NCBI GenBank assembly: GCA_018136815.1
Contig: CM030938.1
Span: forward strand, 5,959,934 to 5,984,543
Direction of reading: 5' to 3'
Origin: Isochrysis galbana
Lineage: Eukaryota; Haptophyta; Isochrysidales; Isochrysidaceae
DNA length: 24,610 nt
Shown: positions 7,001 to 14,104 of the stretch, one piece after another
How positions within the stretch are numbered: position 1 is the stretch's first letter
Layout of the letters: each line of letters starts with the position of its first letter
Translations under genes and position numbers: made by a program
Notes under the pieces: model-generated
The model's input: the letters and a program-made list of their open reading frames with translations, nothing else
Databases searched by the model: none
What the model was told of the DNA's origin: nothing

Positions 7001-9773
7001 CATCCACGACGCAGGTTGGCTGGAGGGGCGGCAGCCCTTTGGTGAGGTACAACCCGGTGGCTTTCTGGTGTCCAGTGCCGTGCTCCCAGGGTTGGACGAA
7101 TTGGGTCGGGGTCAACCCCCCGACTAAACGGCGAGCTTCCGCATGCATCCGAGGGTTCTCGACCGCTACAAACGGAGCAGTGGCGGAGGCCATCGACTTG
7201 AAGACGTGAGCGGCCGACTCAAGAGCGGCACGACGTCCGGGTTCTTGGGAGAGCCATTGACTGCTGACGGCGGAGAGGTACGTGCAGGGCGGGTGGGCGA
7301 TGACTAGGTCCCAACCTAAGTTTTGGACATGAAGCGCGTCGCCTTGGAAGTGGGGCACGTAATCAATCTCGGAAGGATACAAATCGCACGTAGCTACATC
7401 AGCTCCGGCGAGTAGGAACATGGACGAGACGACGCCGCTCGTCTCGCCAACGACGAGAACGCGTGGTGCGTGACAGCCAGACGTCAGCCCGTCTTGGACT
7501 CGTTGATTCATCTCCGTGAGCTCAGCGCAAAGCTCATCGAAGTGCTTGGGTAGCGCGGCGGCAGGCGAGGCTAGGGTGCCATCGCGAGGCCGGCGAAGCT
7601 CTTGGGCTGCCTCCGTGAGGTGCCGAGGTAATACCACCGCAGAGCCGCTCGCTCGCGCACGAAGAGAGGCGAGAGCGTGGAGAGCGGGTGACGGGGTATC
7701 ATCGCGGGTGCCGACATCGGAGTTGTTTTGAGAGGGATCGAAGGACTGGATCGCGGACGCATTGATCGCTGCCACGCGCATGATGGTGGTGGCAGTGGTA
7801 TCGAGAGGCAGGCAGTGCTCGGAGGCGGCGACCGGTGGCCGCAGCGACGTAGGACGAATGGAAGAAGACTCGGATATCGACGACGTAGAGACGGGCTCGG
7901 AGGACGGGATTGACGAAGAAACTCGGAGAAGTGGGGTGTCGGACGGCGGCGACGGACGCCGCGGCCGCGAGACCACCGGTGAGAGACATGAAGGACATGG
8001 CTCAGGGACTCGGTTGGGCTGGCTCAATGGGCGTAGAAGCTCGGTTTGGGAGGCCGCCGTTCCTCGACGTGCAGAGGAGTTGTGGTCACTCTCCATGGTC
8101 ACGTCGGAAGAGGAAACAGGCCAGGGATCGACGTCGTTGCATTCTGTCGTCGGCGGGGTCGGCGCCGGCGAAAGAAGGGACGTGGCTGTCGTAGAAGCCG
8201 GCTGCGGGGAAGGCTGGGGCCAGGGTGGTGGCTCTGCGGCAGCGGCTGGCGTGGGTAGTGGCCGAAGAGGTTCTGCAATGCGAAGCATTCTTCGGAGGAC
8301 TTGGCTCGGGCTAGCGGGTGGATGGACCGCTGAAATTACGGTGGATTCAGACTCGAATTCGGAAGACTCGGCGACTTGAGAGGGGCTAGGAGACGGCTGT
8401 GCAAGCTCCTCCATGGCTCTCGGTTGATGGGGTGGCGTGGGAACGCCGGTGGTCGACCGCGGACTCCGCGGTGACGTTAATTTGTACTCGGACTCGGACT
8501 CGTCGTTTCTGGCGTGCTGGACGCCAATAACAGGGCTAACTTTCGAAATGGGCACGGACGGGGCCGGCCCAAAGGTGAAGCCCCCTGGCGTCGCAACCGT
8601 CGATGAGGACGAAGCGGAAGCTTGTGATGACGATAGGGGCATGGTGGCCAGCACCGGTTGGCTCGGTGCGGCCGTAAACTCGGACTCGGTGACGGGCTTG
8701 ATTACGCGGGCTCGGGATGCACTGTCTTGTGCGATTGGACTCGGACTCGGAACGGAAACGGAAGGGATCGGCTCGGCGGCGTGCAGCCTGCTGGAGTGGC
8801 AGGCCGGCTGCGGCGAGACTCGGAACGGTGGCTCGGACAAGGACACAGTGGCTGTCGTCGAGGGCTTCGGCGTCAGCTTGTGTTTGGACTCGATACGCGG
8901 TGGCTCGTGAAACGGGGCTCGGTTGTGGTTGGGATTCTGGACGTGACCGGAGATTCCAAATGACTCAGACTCGGGGCGCGGAGGACCGAAGGTGAACACT
9001 CCCGCGGAAGGAGTGGTCGTCGGAGGCTCAGTGGGTGGCTGGAGCTCCGTTAATCCTGCGGCCGACCGCGTGGTAGGACTCGGTGACGTTGTAAATTCGG
9101 ACTCGGACTCGGACTCGGATGGCTCAGAACGGGGTTTGCTCAAAACAGGCTTGGACTCGGACTCGAAAGAAAGTGGGGAAGTACCGGAGAACTGCGCCTC
9201 CATCGTCGTAGCGATGGAGACTGGTGATACCGATGATGACTGGACTGGGCTCAGACTCGTAGATGGGCTCGCGGTGGCGTAAGACGAAGAGGGTAATTCT
9301 GAACGTGACTTGGACTCGGACTCGTACTCGGGAGACGTTTTGTGGCTCGGACATGCGAAATTTGATTTGAGAGATTGAAGGTTGGATTGGGCCTGCGGCG
9401 GCTGGATTTTCGCAGACCGTGAGGTCTTGGACTGGTGATGCTTGGGGAGTGGCGGGGGGTAGCGGTTGAGCGGCTTGAGTTGATAGAGAGGCGGTGACGG
9501 TTGACTTGGTTTTGAGGACTCGTGCGTGATATCGAGAATCAGGATGGAATCATCGGCATTGGGAGAAATAGGGGCAATCGGCGAGGGGGCAGGAGAAGGA
9601 GGGGGATGGAGGTGGTAGGGCTTGTCTGGAACTTGGGGAATCTTGGGGTACCGGTTGGAGGCCGTAGAAGTACTCGGCCGTAGCGTAATACGATCTTTTG
9701 GTGGGTGGCGTTCAGGCCCACTACCCTGGACTGGTAGCGGGGTAACAGCGCGGACGTGGGCCCCGCCGGCGAC
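3939..9773 (-). CDS. pol: Pol polyprotein: Ser/Pro leader, methyltransferase-like domain, protease, RT
   Basis: This frame is open from the codon after the Gag TAG (9776-9774) to 3941-3939. The first ATG is at 9203-9201, and residue numbers here count from it. The frame is the same as Gag, so a Gag-Pol readthrough product is the simplest route of expression. Order: residues 1-575, low-complexity Ser/Pro/Glu with repeated SESE strings and two FTFGP modules (70-74, 209-213); 581-775, a cytosine-methyltransferase-type domain; about 1105-1205, aspartic protease with DTG (1116-1118) and LLLGNDFL; about 1470-1705, reverse transcriptase with YLDD (1639-1642). The last ~35 residues (from about 4040) are out of frame with respect to RNase H. 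The native Pol should continue through RNase H and integrase. Functions are inferred from motifs. Confidence is high for protease and RT and good for the methyltransferase fold. Confidence 0.9.
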   Translation of the reverse strand, partial: VAGGAHVRAVTPLPVQGSGPERHPPKDRITLRPSTSTASNRYPKIPQVPDKPYHLHPPPSPAPSPIAPISPNADDSILILDITHESSKPSQPSPPLYQLKPLNRYPPPLPKHHQSKTSRSAKIQPPQAQSNLQSLKSNFACPSHKTSPEYESESKSRSELPSSSYATASPSTSLSPVQSSSVSPVSIATTMEAQFSGTSPLSFESESKPVLSKPRSEPSESESESEFTTSPSPTTRSAAGLTELQPPTEPPTTTPSAGVFTFGPPRPESESFGISGHVQNPNHNRAPFHEPPRIESKHKLTPKPSTTATVSLSEPPFRVSPQPACHSSRLHAAEPIPSVSVPSPSPIAQDSASRARVIKPVTESEFTAAPSQPVLATMPLSSSQASASSSSTVATPGGFTFGPAPSVPISKVSPVIGVQHARNDESESEYKLTSPRSPRSTTGVPTPPHQPRAMEELAQPSPSPSQVAESSEFESESTVISAVHPPASPSQVLRRMLRIAEPLRPLPTPAAAAEPPPWPQPSPQPASTTATSLLSPAPTPPTTECNDVDPWPVSSSDVTMESDHNSSARRGTAASQTELLRPLSQPNRVPEPCPSCLSPVVSRPRRPSPPSDTPLLRVSSSIPSSEPVSTSSISESSSIRPTSLRPPVAASEHCLPLDTTATTIMRVAAINASAIQSFDPSQNNSDVGTRDDTPSPALHALASLRARASGSAVVLPRHLTEAAQELRRPRDGTLASPAAALPKHFDELCAELTEMNQRVQDGLTSGCHAPRVLVVGETSGVVSSMFLLAGADVATCDLYPSEIDYVPHFQGDALHVQNLGWDLVIAHPPCTYLSAVSSQWLSQEPGRRAALESAAHVFKSMASATAPFVAVENPRMHAEARRLVGGLTPTQFVQPWEHGTGHQKATGLYLTKGLPPLQPTCVVDGRESAMANLSPSPPRGALRSRTYVGVAGAMATHWMPVLLRHLSQQGDQPSTNKLSALELLACARRSLSDQPSLSSTEATAYEPWSALHRYERGRESSEVSSDPVVSRPATPESDDHEDQKETHDNHDNDTPFYASESTLHDPFSPWTAPPPARASSPRPTTPTTLRKRRQQWQSFGVNGDQKWSNVTLETADEIRAQALAGRGADEESDLTAAVRAPIEFVEAKGIRAEELASLVRRPKTEAQARLEKDWEKMSDHPRHPTDKRGLGYTSPKLSPCTATNEDDPSRPSATIAAVGIPEETTTSLTTNSPEQRRWRPTPSLSDTIAHVTAHRPESVVDTLPSAYPRHCLYVRDLMVCRSGEAAGKEGVILADSALTVNSTLADTGAGPSVVTTSLLSSLPNDACVERLPQAVVTPLHGPDGLPLITRGKARIVFSVGGFLFRHTFMVIEGNPMLLLGNDFLATHAASIQLASDSADGSITLGAPSTVAPLEVNGSPSPDAPPIFRVSTSPIAVVPVSMTCAQVCPTSANPITTDFFRGPQATKNDNQLVSEPLFNTADEFAAKAPASCGSEYLLYTHEPITIPAYHRATFHVRIPLALREHEDCAMLVDRLPTRETIDSSPLVIPQVERPNSDHTIAITVVNTDAKPLHLPSFHPVASLQVRFKIHAGTYHRVGDVNSPDVIESLNEDQRKLLEAAKIDPEGRLSMPQREEVRRLLARRIAAFAIDPTNPNHTHVMEVELPLNPGAEAHRHAPSRVGREGEKVIEDEVCKMESAGIIRKSNSSWASRVVLVTKKDGSVRFCVDYRDVNSKLRLEDSPLPLTVEAIDRLSSGQGNLDSLFLCTLDLASGFWGIPIKESDKHITAFTTHRGKYEFNYLPFGVQSGPSYMCRLMDAVLGGLAWEICMPYLDDVGAWSTGVGDSLQAREESSFQQMLHRLDLVLERLIWAGLTCKMSKCVFFATSAEYLGHVVSREGLRMDPKKVEAVSKIDPTQSTLSKPSVLSLDYARTTADLYVVLRSVQRL
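4089..4796 (-). other. Reverse transcriptase domain
   Basis: Pol residues about 1470-1705 carry the ordered gypsy RT motifs: GIIRKSNSSWASRVVLVTKKDG, RFCVDYRDVN, TLDLASGFWGIPI (first catalytic Asp), FNYLPFGVQSGPS, MPYLDDVGAWS (YLDD, coded at 4278-4289) and SAEYLGHVVS. Leu replaces the commoner Val or Ile of YVDD/YIDD. The two Asp residues are intact and the domain is unbroken. Confidence 0.95.
5589..5891 (-). other. Retropepsin-type aspartic protease domain
   Basis: Pol residues about 1105-1205 contain LADTGAGPSVV, with the catalytic DTG coded at 5850-5858. About 70 residues later comes LLLGNDFLATH, the hydrophobic-Gly-x-Asp-Phe-Leu hallmark of gypsy proteases. It would act as a homodimer to mature Gag-Pol. 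A further ~260 residues without a recognised domain separate it from RT. Confidence 0.85.
6879..7463 (-). other. Phage-like cytosine-methyltransferase-type domain inside Pol
   Basis: Residues 581-775 of the Pol frame read as an S-adenosylmethionine-dependent C5-type methyltransferase fold. An opening strand and glycine turn (VLVVGETSG) are followed by ATCDL (acidic residue after strand 2), GDAL, WDLVIAHPPCTYLS with the catalytic-loop Pro-Pro-Cys (638-640), FVAVENP (681-684, equivalent to the ENV motif), QPWEHGTGHQKATGLYL, and RSRTY (753-757). From memory of the family, the run of IAHPPCTYLS, VENP, QPW-G-KAT-L, GLPPL and SRTY-G-A-AMA-W matches small bacteriophage and bacterial proteins annotated as DNA cytosine methyltransferases much better than eukaryotic DNMT1 or DNMT3. 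It lies between the leader and the protease, so it would be released by, or stay fused to, the polyprotein. Substrate and activity are unknown. Confidence 0.8.
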
Positions 9774-9776
9774 CTA
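9774..9776 (-). promoter_or_regulatory. In-frame amber stop between Gag and Pol (readthrough candidate)
   Basis: On the minus strand a CAG TAG GTC context ends Gag. The same frame then stays open down to 3939 with no other stop. Gag (12545) and the first Pol ATG (9203) differ by a multiple of three. The following bases are GC-rich (GTCGCCGGCGGGGCC). A GGCCC just upstream of the TAG can pair with a GGGCC downstream, enclosing the stop. Retroviruses of the murine leukaemia type use suppression of a Gag UAG to make Gag-Pol. A similar role is inferred here, and a nonsense mutation in a fused ORF is the alternative. Confidence 0.5.
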
Positions 9777-12545
9777 CTGGGCCGGACGGAGAACGACCAT
9801 CGTGCGGAGGCGGCGGTGGACTTCTGGGTCGTTACCACACTCGCCACTGCCGCCTTCGCAGAGAAAACGAATGTACGGTTGGCAAACGACGGGGTTATGA
9901 GCTCCGTCGCCCGTGCCATACTTCCACAGGTCTGCCTCGGGCGTACCAGATGGGGCCCGTGGACGAAAGGCGCAGTACGCGCAGCCGTTGGCGTCGGTCC
10001 ACTCCTTGACGTCGCGGTCTAGGTCGTCGAGACGCGGCGCCGTCATGGTGGCATCGGAGGGACGGCAGCGCGTGAGCGCAGCGCGAAGGGCCGGGTGACC
10101 AGCGTAACGAGAAATTTGCCAGAAGCGGGCTCGAGCTCGAGACCAGCTACCTGGATCCCATTCCGAGAGGCCCGAATCGGCCGGAAGCCCAAGGCCGTTC
10201 GGAGGGGGATCACATTGGCGACGAGAAGACGTGATTTTGCCGAGAGGACGGTCAAGAAGTGCGTCCGGTAACGGAGACGATGCGGAGTAATTCGTAGGCG
10301 GAGGCGGAGCCCGACGATTGTCAGCGCCAGTCGCCTTGCGGTTCGAGTTGTTGTTTTGCGATTTTAATGCCTCGGTCACCGCCGCTTGGACGGCGGCGAC
10401 CATCGAAGCCGTAGTGTCCGCGGGGTTAGAGGCAGCCTTAGCAACCTTGGCGGTCTTGGTGGACTTGGAAGTAGTCGCCGGCGGCGTCACGGCGGCGACC
10501 GTGACCGACGTTTGTTGTTGGCCAGCACGGGACTGTTCGTACGGGCTCAAGTAGCGTTGGCAGAGGTTGACGCACGAAAGGGCCGAACGAGGAAGCTCGT
10601 GGTTCTCGACGCGGAAGCGAGTCTTTGCAAGATACTCGCCGAACTTGGTCGCGTTATCCACGCCGCGAGCCGCGTCGACCTTGTCGTTCCGAATGATGGA
10701 CTCGAATCGTTGATTGATATCGTGCGACATGTTCGGGTGGTCCCAGACTGTCGTGGCATCCACCTTCGCGTCACCCATCTTGCGGACGTACGCCCGCACC
10801 AAATTCTTGGATAACTCTAAGAGATCGGAGCCGGCCTCACGAGCTACGAGCCGGTCCCACTCCATGGAGGCGGAGTCTTTGGCGAAGCCGGGCACGTTGG
10901 CCGCGAAAGTGGCGTCGCACTTGCGGAGAAGCACGTCGCAGGCCAGCGCGGGGTTGAGAGAGAGGACCGGGTCTTCGGCGAGATCGAGGAGGAAGGCGTA
11001 AATCCTTTGGTTGCCGGTGGTGCACAAGTTGGCGGCCGCTAGTAAGGATGTAAAGATTTCGCGGTGGTCGCAGCCGAGCGAGAGGGCGCGCTCGAGCGGC
11101 TTGATGAAGGACAGACGAAAATCGTTCCAGGAGGTGGCCGCTGTCTGGACGTTGTCCGAGGCCAGGCCCTTGGGGAACTTGATCTCGGAAAGCTCTTTGC
11201 CCATTCGGACTTGGTGATGGAGGGTGCGGTCGAGGAAGAAGCGGCTCCGAGCCCACTTGGTCACGTGCTCCTTCTCGAAAAACACGCGGTAGTGCCAAAC
11301 ATTGCCGGCCCGAGAGAGGCCGCCGTTGAGAATGGCGTGGATGAGCTCGAAATCGTCGGACCTCCTGTAGAGAGAGGCTACCTCGTAGGCGGCATCCTCA
11401 AACAGTTGGTCCCACGAGGCTAGGATGACCTCTCGCTCAGAAACATCACCGGCGAGGCTTGGATCGACGGGATGGCGCCGAGCCGCCGGATTTGGAAGCG
11501 AGCGGAGGCCCGCGACGGTGGGTGGAGGTTGGGGATCAGAAACGATCTTGGCGGGCGAGACAGGAACAGGCGTATTGGGTTCGGGATCGGAAATCGGATT
11601 CGGCGGAACGGAGAACGGCGCGGCGGGCAAAGATTGAGAAGGGAGCTTGACCGAGGCAGGGGGAGCACCAATGGAGTTGTCTCCTTCTTCCACAAGCGGT
11701 GGCGAAGTTTCGACTCGAGACGAAGTCGTAGTGCCCGCGTGGCCCTGTAGAATGTTGAGTATCGCTTTGAAGGTAGACCCCACCTCTCGCTGAAATTCTT
11801 CGTGGCGCTGGGCGGCTTGGAGGGTAGAGGACTCGAGGCGGTCGACAGCGCCGCGGAGAGCCTCGATCTGGACTTGTTGGTCCATGATTTGGGCGGCGCC
11901 GACGGTGGCGGTCGGAGGTGGAACGAAGTTACGCTTGGGGTACGAGTACGTCGACGACGGGGGTGGGACAAACTCTTCATATGGTGGGGGCTCGAAAGGA
12001 GGGAGGGACCGGACGGAATCCACATCATCTTCAGCACCAACCACAGAGGGATTGAGAGAGGAATGAACACTTGGCAAAGGATCAGCAAAAGAAAGGAGAG
12101 GAAAGGCCGCCGGTGGAGCAACAGACGAGGTTAGAGGACCCATTCCAGCTCCAGTTGACGGGGTGTGAGTAGAGGCCCGCGGAGGCGGCGGAACTTCGAC
12201 CGTCGGCGCGGAGAGGCGAGAGCAGGGGGGAACTGGCTCGGAAGGGCTCTCTTTTGAGGAAGGGAGGGGTCCCAAGAGGCTCTCTTCCCCAGGAGACTTC
12301 GACCCAAACGGTTCGGGAAGAGAAGAAGAAGAGACGGGCTCATGACGCGGGGACAATGAAGATTTTTCAAGGAAAGAACTCGACGTGACGACCGGAGCCG
12401 AAGGCGCGAGCGAAGATTTTGTGCTTGTCAGAGCAAGGCTCATCTCACTCTTGGTGATGGCCTGCGAGGGCGCGCCGGCAGCTAGCGCGGAGTGCGGTTC
12501 TTGCGGGGAGCTCATGGAGCTTTCCTCGGGGGTGACTACGGGCAT
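9774..12545 (-). CDS. gag: Gag polyprotein
   Basis: The open frame is 930 codons counted from a GTG at 12566. The first in-frame ATG is 12545-12543 (residue 8), taken as the start. Residues 1-225 are Ser/Pro-rich and include FEPPPYEEF, a PPxY sequence at 193-196. Residues about 225-275 form a probable coiled coil (QVQIEALRGAVDRLE...). After a Pro-rich linker, residues about 370-675 are a helical, Trp- and Arg-containing block where a capsid domain is expected. Residues 680-760 are Ala/Thr- and Asn-rich. The C-terminus has Cys/His residues (C862, C865, H890, C895, C903, C910) in place of a classical CCHC knuckle. I assign Gag from its position upstream of protease and RT and this domain plan, not from a recognised family match. 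It ends at an in-frame TAG. Gag frames of this length are unusual for gypsy elements. Confidence 0.85.
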   Translation of the reverse strand: MPVVTPEESSMSSPQEPHSALAAGAPSQAITKSEMSLALTSTKSSLAPSAPVVTSSSFLEKSSLSPRHEPVSSSSLPEPFGSKSPGEESLLGPLPSSKESPSEPVPPCSRLSAPTVEVPPPPRASTHTPSTGAGMGPLTSSVAPPAAFPLLSFADPLPSVHSSLNPSVVGAEDDVDSVRSLPPFEPPPYEEFVPPPSSTYSYPKRNFVPPPTATVGAAQIMDQQVQIEALRGAVDRLESSTLQAAQRHEEFQREVGSTFKAILNILQGHAGTTTSSRVETSPPLVEEGDNSIGAPPASVKLPSQSLPAAPFSVPPNPISDPEPNTPVPVSPAKIVSDPQPPPTVAGLRSLPNPAARRHPVDPSLAGDVSEREVILASWDQLFEDAAYEVASLYRRSDDFELIHAILNGGLSRAGNVWHYRVFFEKEHVTKWARSRFFLDRTLHHQVRMGKELSEIKFPKGLASDNVQTAATSWNDFRLSFIKPLERALSLGCDHREIFTSLLAAANLCTTGNQRIYAFLLDLAEDPVLSLNPALACDVLLRKCDATFAANVPGFAKDSASMEWDRLVAREAGSDLLELSKNLVRAYVRKMGDAKVDATTVWDHPNMSHDINQRFESIIRNDKVDAARGVDNATKFGEYLAKTRFRVENHELPRSALSCVNLCQRYLSPYEQSRAGQQQTSVTVAAVTPPATTSKSTKTAKVAKAASNPADTTASMVAAVQAAVTEALKSQNNNSNRKATGADNRRAPPPPTNYSASSPLPDALLDRPLGKITSSRRQCDPPPNGLGLPADSGLSEWDPGSWSRARARFWQISRYAGHPALRAALTRCRPSDATMTAPRLDDLDRDVKEWTDANGCAYCAFRPRAPSGTPEADLWKYGTGDGAHNPVVCQPYIRFLCEGGSGECGNDPEVHRRLRTMVVLRPAQ

Positions 12546-13098
12546 GGTGATCGACGCACGACGCACGACGCACGGAGGGCGTGGAAGTGTGGAAGGAGGC
12601 TTGTGGGAGGTGGTGGCAGGCGACTGGGGGTGGCTCAGGCGCGTGCTTGGCTTGTATTGACTCGTTGACTCGGGGTATAGACTCGGGAACTCGGGGGGAC
12701 TCGCTTGGGAACACGGTGGGACTCGACGAAGTTCCTACAAAATCACTCACAAGACACCCAAACCCCAACGACCTTGGGCTCAGAAAACTAACGTAAACAC
12801 TCCGGAATCATACGATAAACAAACCCTCCCCGCGCGGCGAAGGCTGAGGTCGCGATCGCTCGTCATGCGCGAGGAAATACGGAAAGAGAGCGCAAAACTA
12901 CGCAAACGAAGGGTTCGAACTATCGTTAAAGTGAAACTCGTCCGCTGAAGCCAACGCGGAGGGTCGAGGAGAGATCCAAAATCACGCGGGGGGAAGAAGG
13001 CGATGTGCGGAGAGACCTTCTAGACAAGCAACGAGCAAGGGGCGACGAAACGAGACGTGAGACGCGAGGCGCGTGCCATTCGTTCTTCCTTTCTTTCG
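12471..13098 (-). repeat. Right terminal direct repeat (5' LTR plus start of Gag)
   Basis: This is the partner of 1-619. Identity ends abruptly at 13098, where LINE coding sequence begins, so this edge is the 5' boundary of the element. The left part overlaps the first ~30 Gag codons. A GACGCAC heptamer occurs three times in tandem near 12555-12575, just upstream of the Gag ATG. I did not find a convincing primer-binding site complementary to a tRNA 3' end, or a clear TATA box, within it. Confidence 0.85.
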
Positions 13099-13715
13099 CC
13101 TAGTATTTGCCGCGCGTGGTCAACCACGGCGTCCCATGAGTCTAGGAACTCTGTTTTGCGGATCGCGCGGCCCTCGTGTACGAAGATCTCTGGGAGGTGT
13201 GCGACATATGCCGAGCACTCTTCTCTACTATAGGGCGTCGTGAAGGCATCGTCTTTGAACACGTTGTGGATTACGGTAGTGTGCAAGGTCTCCCACATTC
13301 GCGCCCATGCGGCGCGAATCGTGGGGGGGGAGAAGTGTGGGTTGTGCCATATGGGTTGCGAGAGTGCGCCTTCGCGCGTGAGCCACGAGGGTTGGATGTT
13401 TAGGTCTCGGAAGTTTACCAGGGCCTCTTTCCAGAAGGTCGGGAGTGCTGGGTTGCCTCTGAGGCTTCCCGTAAGTGTTTTTATTGGTATCGTGGAGAGG
13501 ACAGCGCCCCTCCCCAGCCCGGTGCGACAGAACCATGCGTCCAGCGCGTGCTTCCAGATCGCTTTGCGTGCGTTTAGGTAGTTTAGGATCCATTTGGCTT
13601 GGAGGGCCTTGACATGAGTCGGCCAGTGTATGAGCCCTAGCCCCAATGTCCTGGTCGCGCTTTTTGCGTGGTGTGTGGCGTAGTGTGGGTACAGGGACGT
13701 CTTGAGCCACTCCCT
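13099..13715 (-). pseudogene. LINE ORF2 C-terminal fragment (RT tail / zinc-binding region)
   Basis: The minus frame from about 13712 to 13105 reads SLYPHYATHHAKSATRT, then LGLGLIHWPTHVKALQAKWI and continues with FWKEALVNF and AAWARMWETLH. The GLGLI-W-KALQAKW motif marks the segment just after the RT domain in non-LTR retrotransposons, before the zf-RVT region. The frame is truncated on the left by the LTR element, where its last codons run into the terminal repeat, and on the right at about 13715, where low-complexity sequence starts. Only this small piece of a protein that would exceed 1000 residues remains. 5' truncation is typical of LINE insertions. Confidence 0.8.
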
Positions 13716-14104
13716 TCCCCTTCCTCTCTTCCTCCTGTCGCCAGCCGCCCCCCTTCGCCCGTTTGCTAACGCAAACGGGGCCCGTTTCTTACCGCACTAC
13801 ATCGGGGGGGTGCAAACCCCCCCCTCTCCCTCTCTCCATTCTCTTCCACCCCTCTCCCTGCGGCGCGTCGCCATGCGGCGCGCCACGGCCTGCTCTCAGA
13901 GGGCCTTTGGGGGCTCCCAGAGGGCCAGCAAGGACAGCTCAGGGGGCAGTGGAGGCTGGGGCTCAGCTCCTCGCCCCCCCTGCCTCTCCCACGCTTGCCA
14001 CGCTGGCCATTGGAGCCTCCCAGCGGCCTCTGTATGCCTGGCGACCAGGGGAGGGGGGGGGAGTCAGCTCGAGGGCAGGCCCAGTATGGGCGTGGGAGTG
14101 CGAG
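13716..14104. other. Low-complexity, hairpin-containing spacer
   Basis: CT-rich blocks and runs of C (for example 13806-13824) dominate. A perfect hairpin lies at 13758-13779: CCCGTTTGC, TAAC loop, GCAAACGGG. The long open frames on both strands overlap one another and have biased Pro/Arg/Gly/Ser composition. I see no domain and call no gene. Confidence 0.5.

Larger units (their letters stand above)
1..13098 (-). mobile_element. Ty3/gypsy-type LTR retrotransposon, >13 kb, minus strand
   Basis: Read right to left, the order is terminal repeat, Gag, in-frame TAG, Pol (methyltransferase-like domain, protease, RT), RNase H, integrase, long non-coding tail, terminal repeat. RT before integrase, a YLDD active site and a DD35E integrase place it in Ty3/gypsy (Metaviridae-like). 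The right end interrupts a LINE coding frame at about 13099. The left end runs off the window, so total length and target-site duplication cannot be read. Gag through RT is open, but RNase H and integrase are frameshifted, so this copy as written is not autonomous. The size is well above the usual 5-8 kb for the family, owing to a long Gag, the added domain and a ~1.3 kb 3' non-coding region. Confidence 0.92.

Noticed and set aside
7762..8379. 205-codon plus-strand open frame, with others over 8437-9282
   Set aside because: They lie antisense to the Pol leader, whose Ser/Pro codons keep the opposite strand open. No domain is seen.
9539..9919. 126-codon minus frame overlapping the Gag/Pol boundary as a separate protein or frameshift product
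   Set aside because: Gag and Pol are already in the same frame across this region, so no frame change is needed. The sequence is composition-driven.
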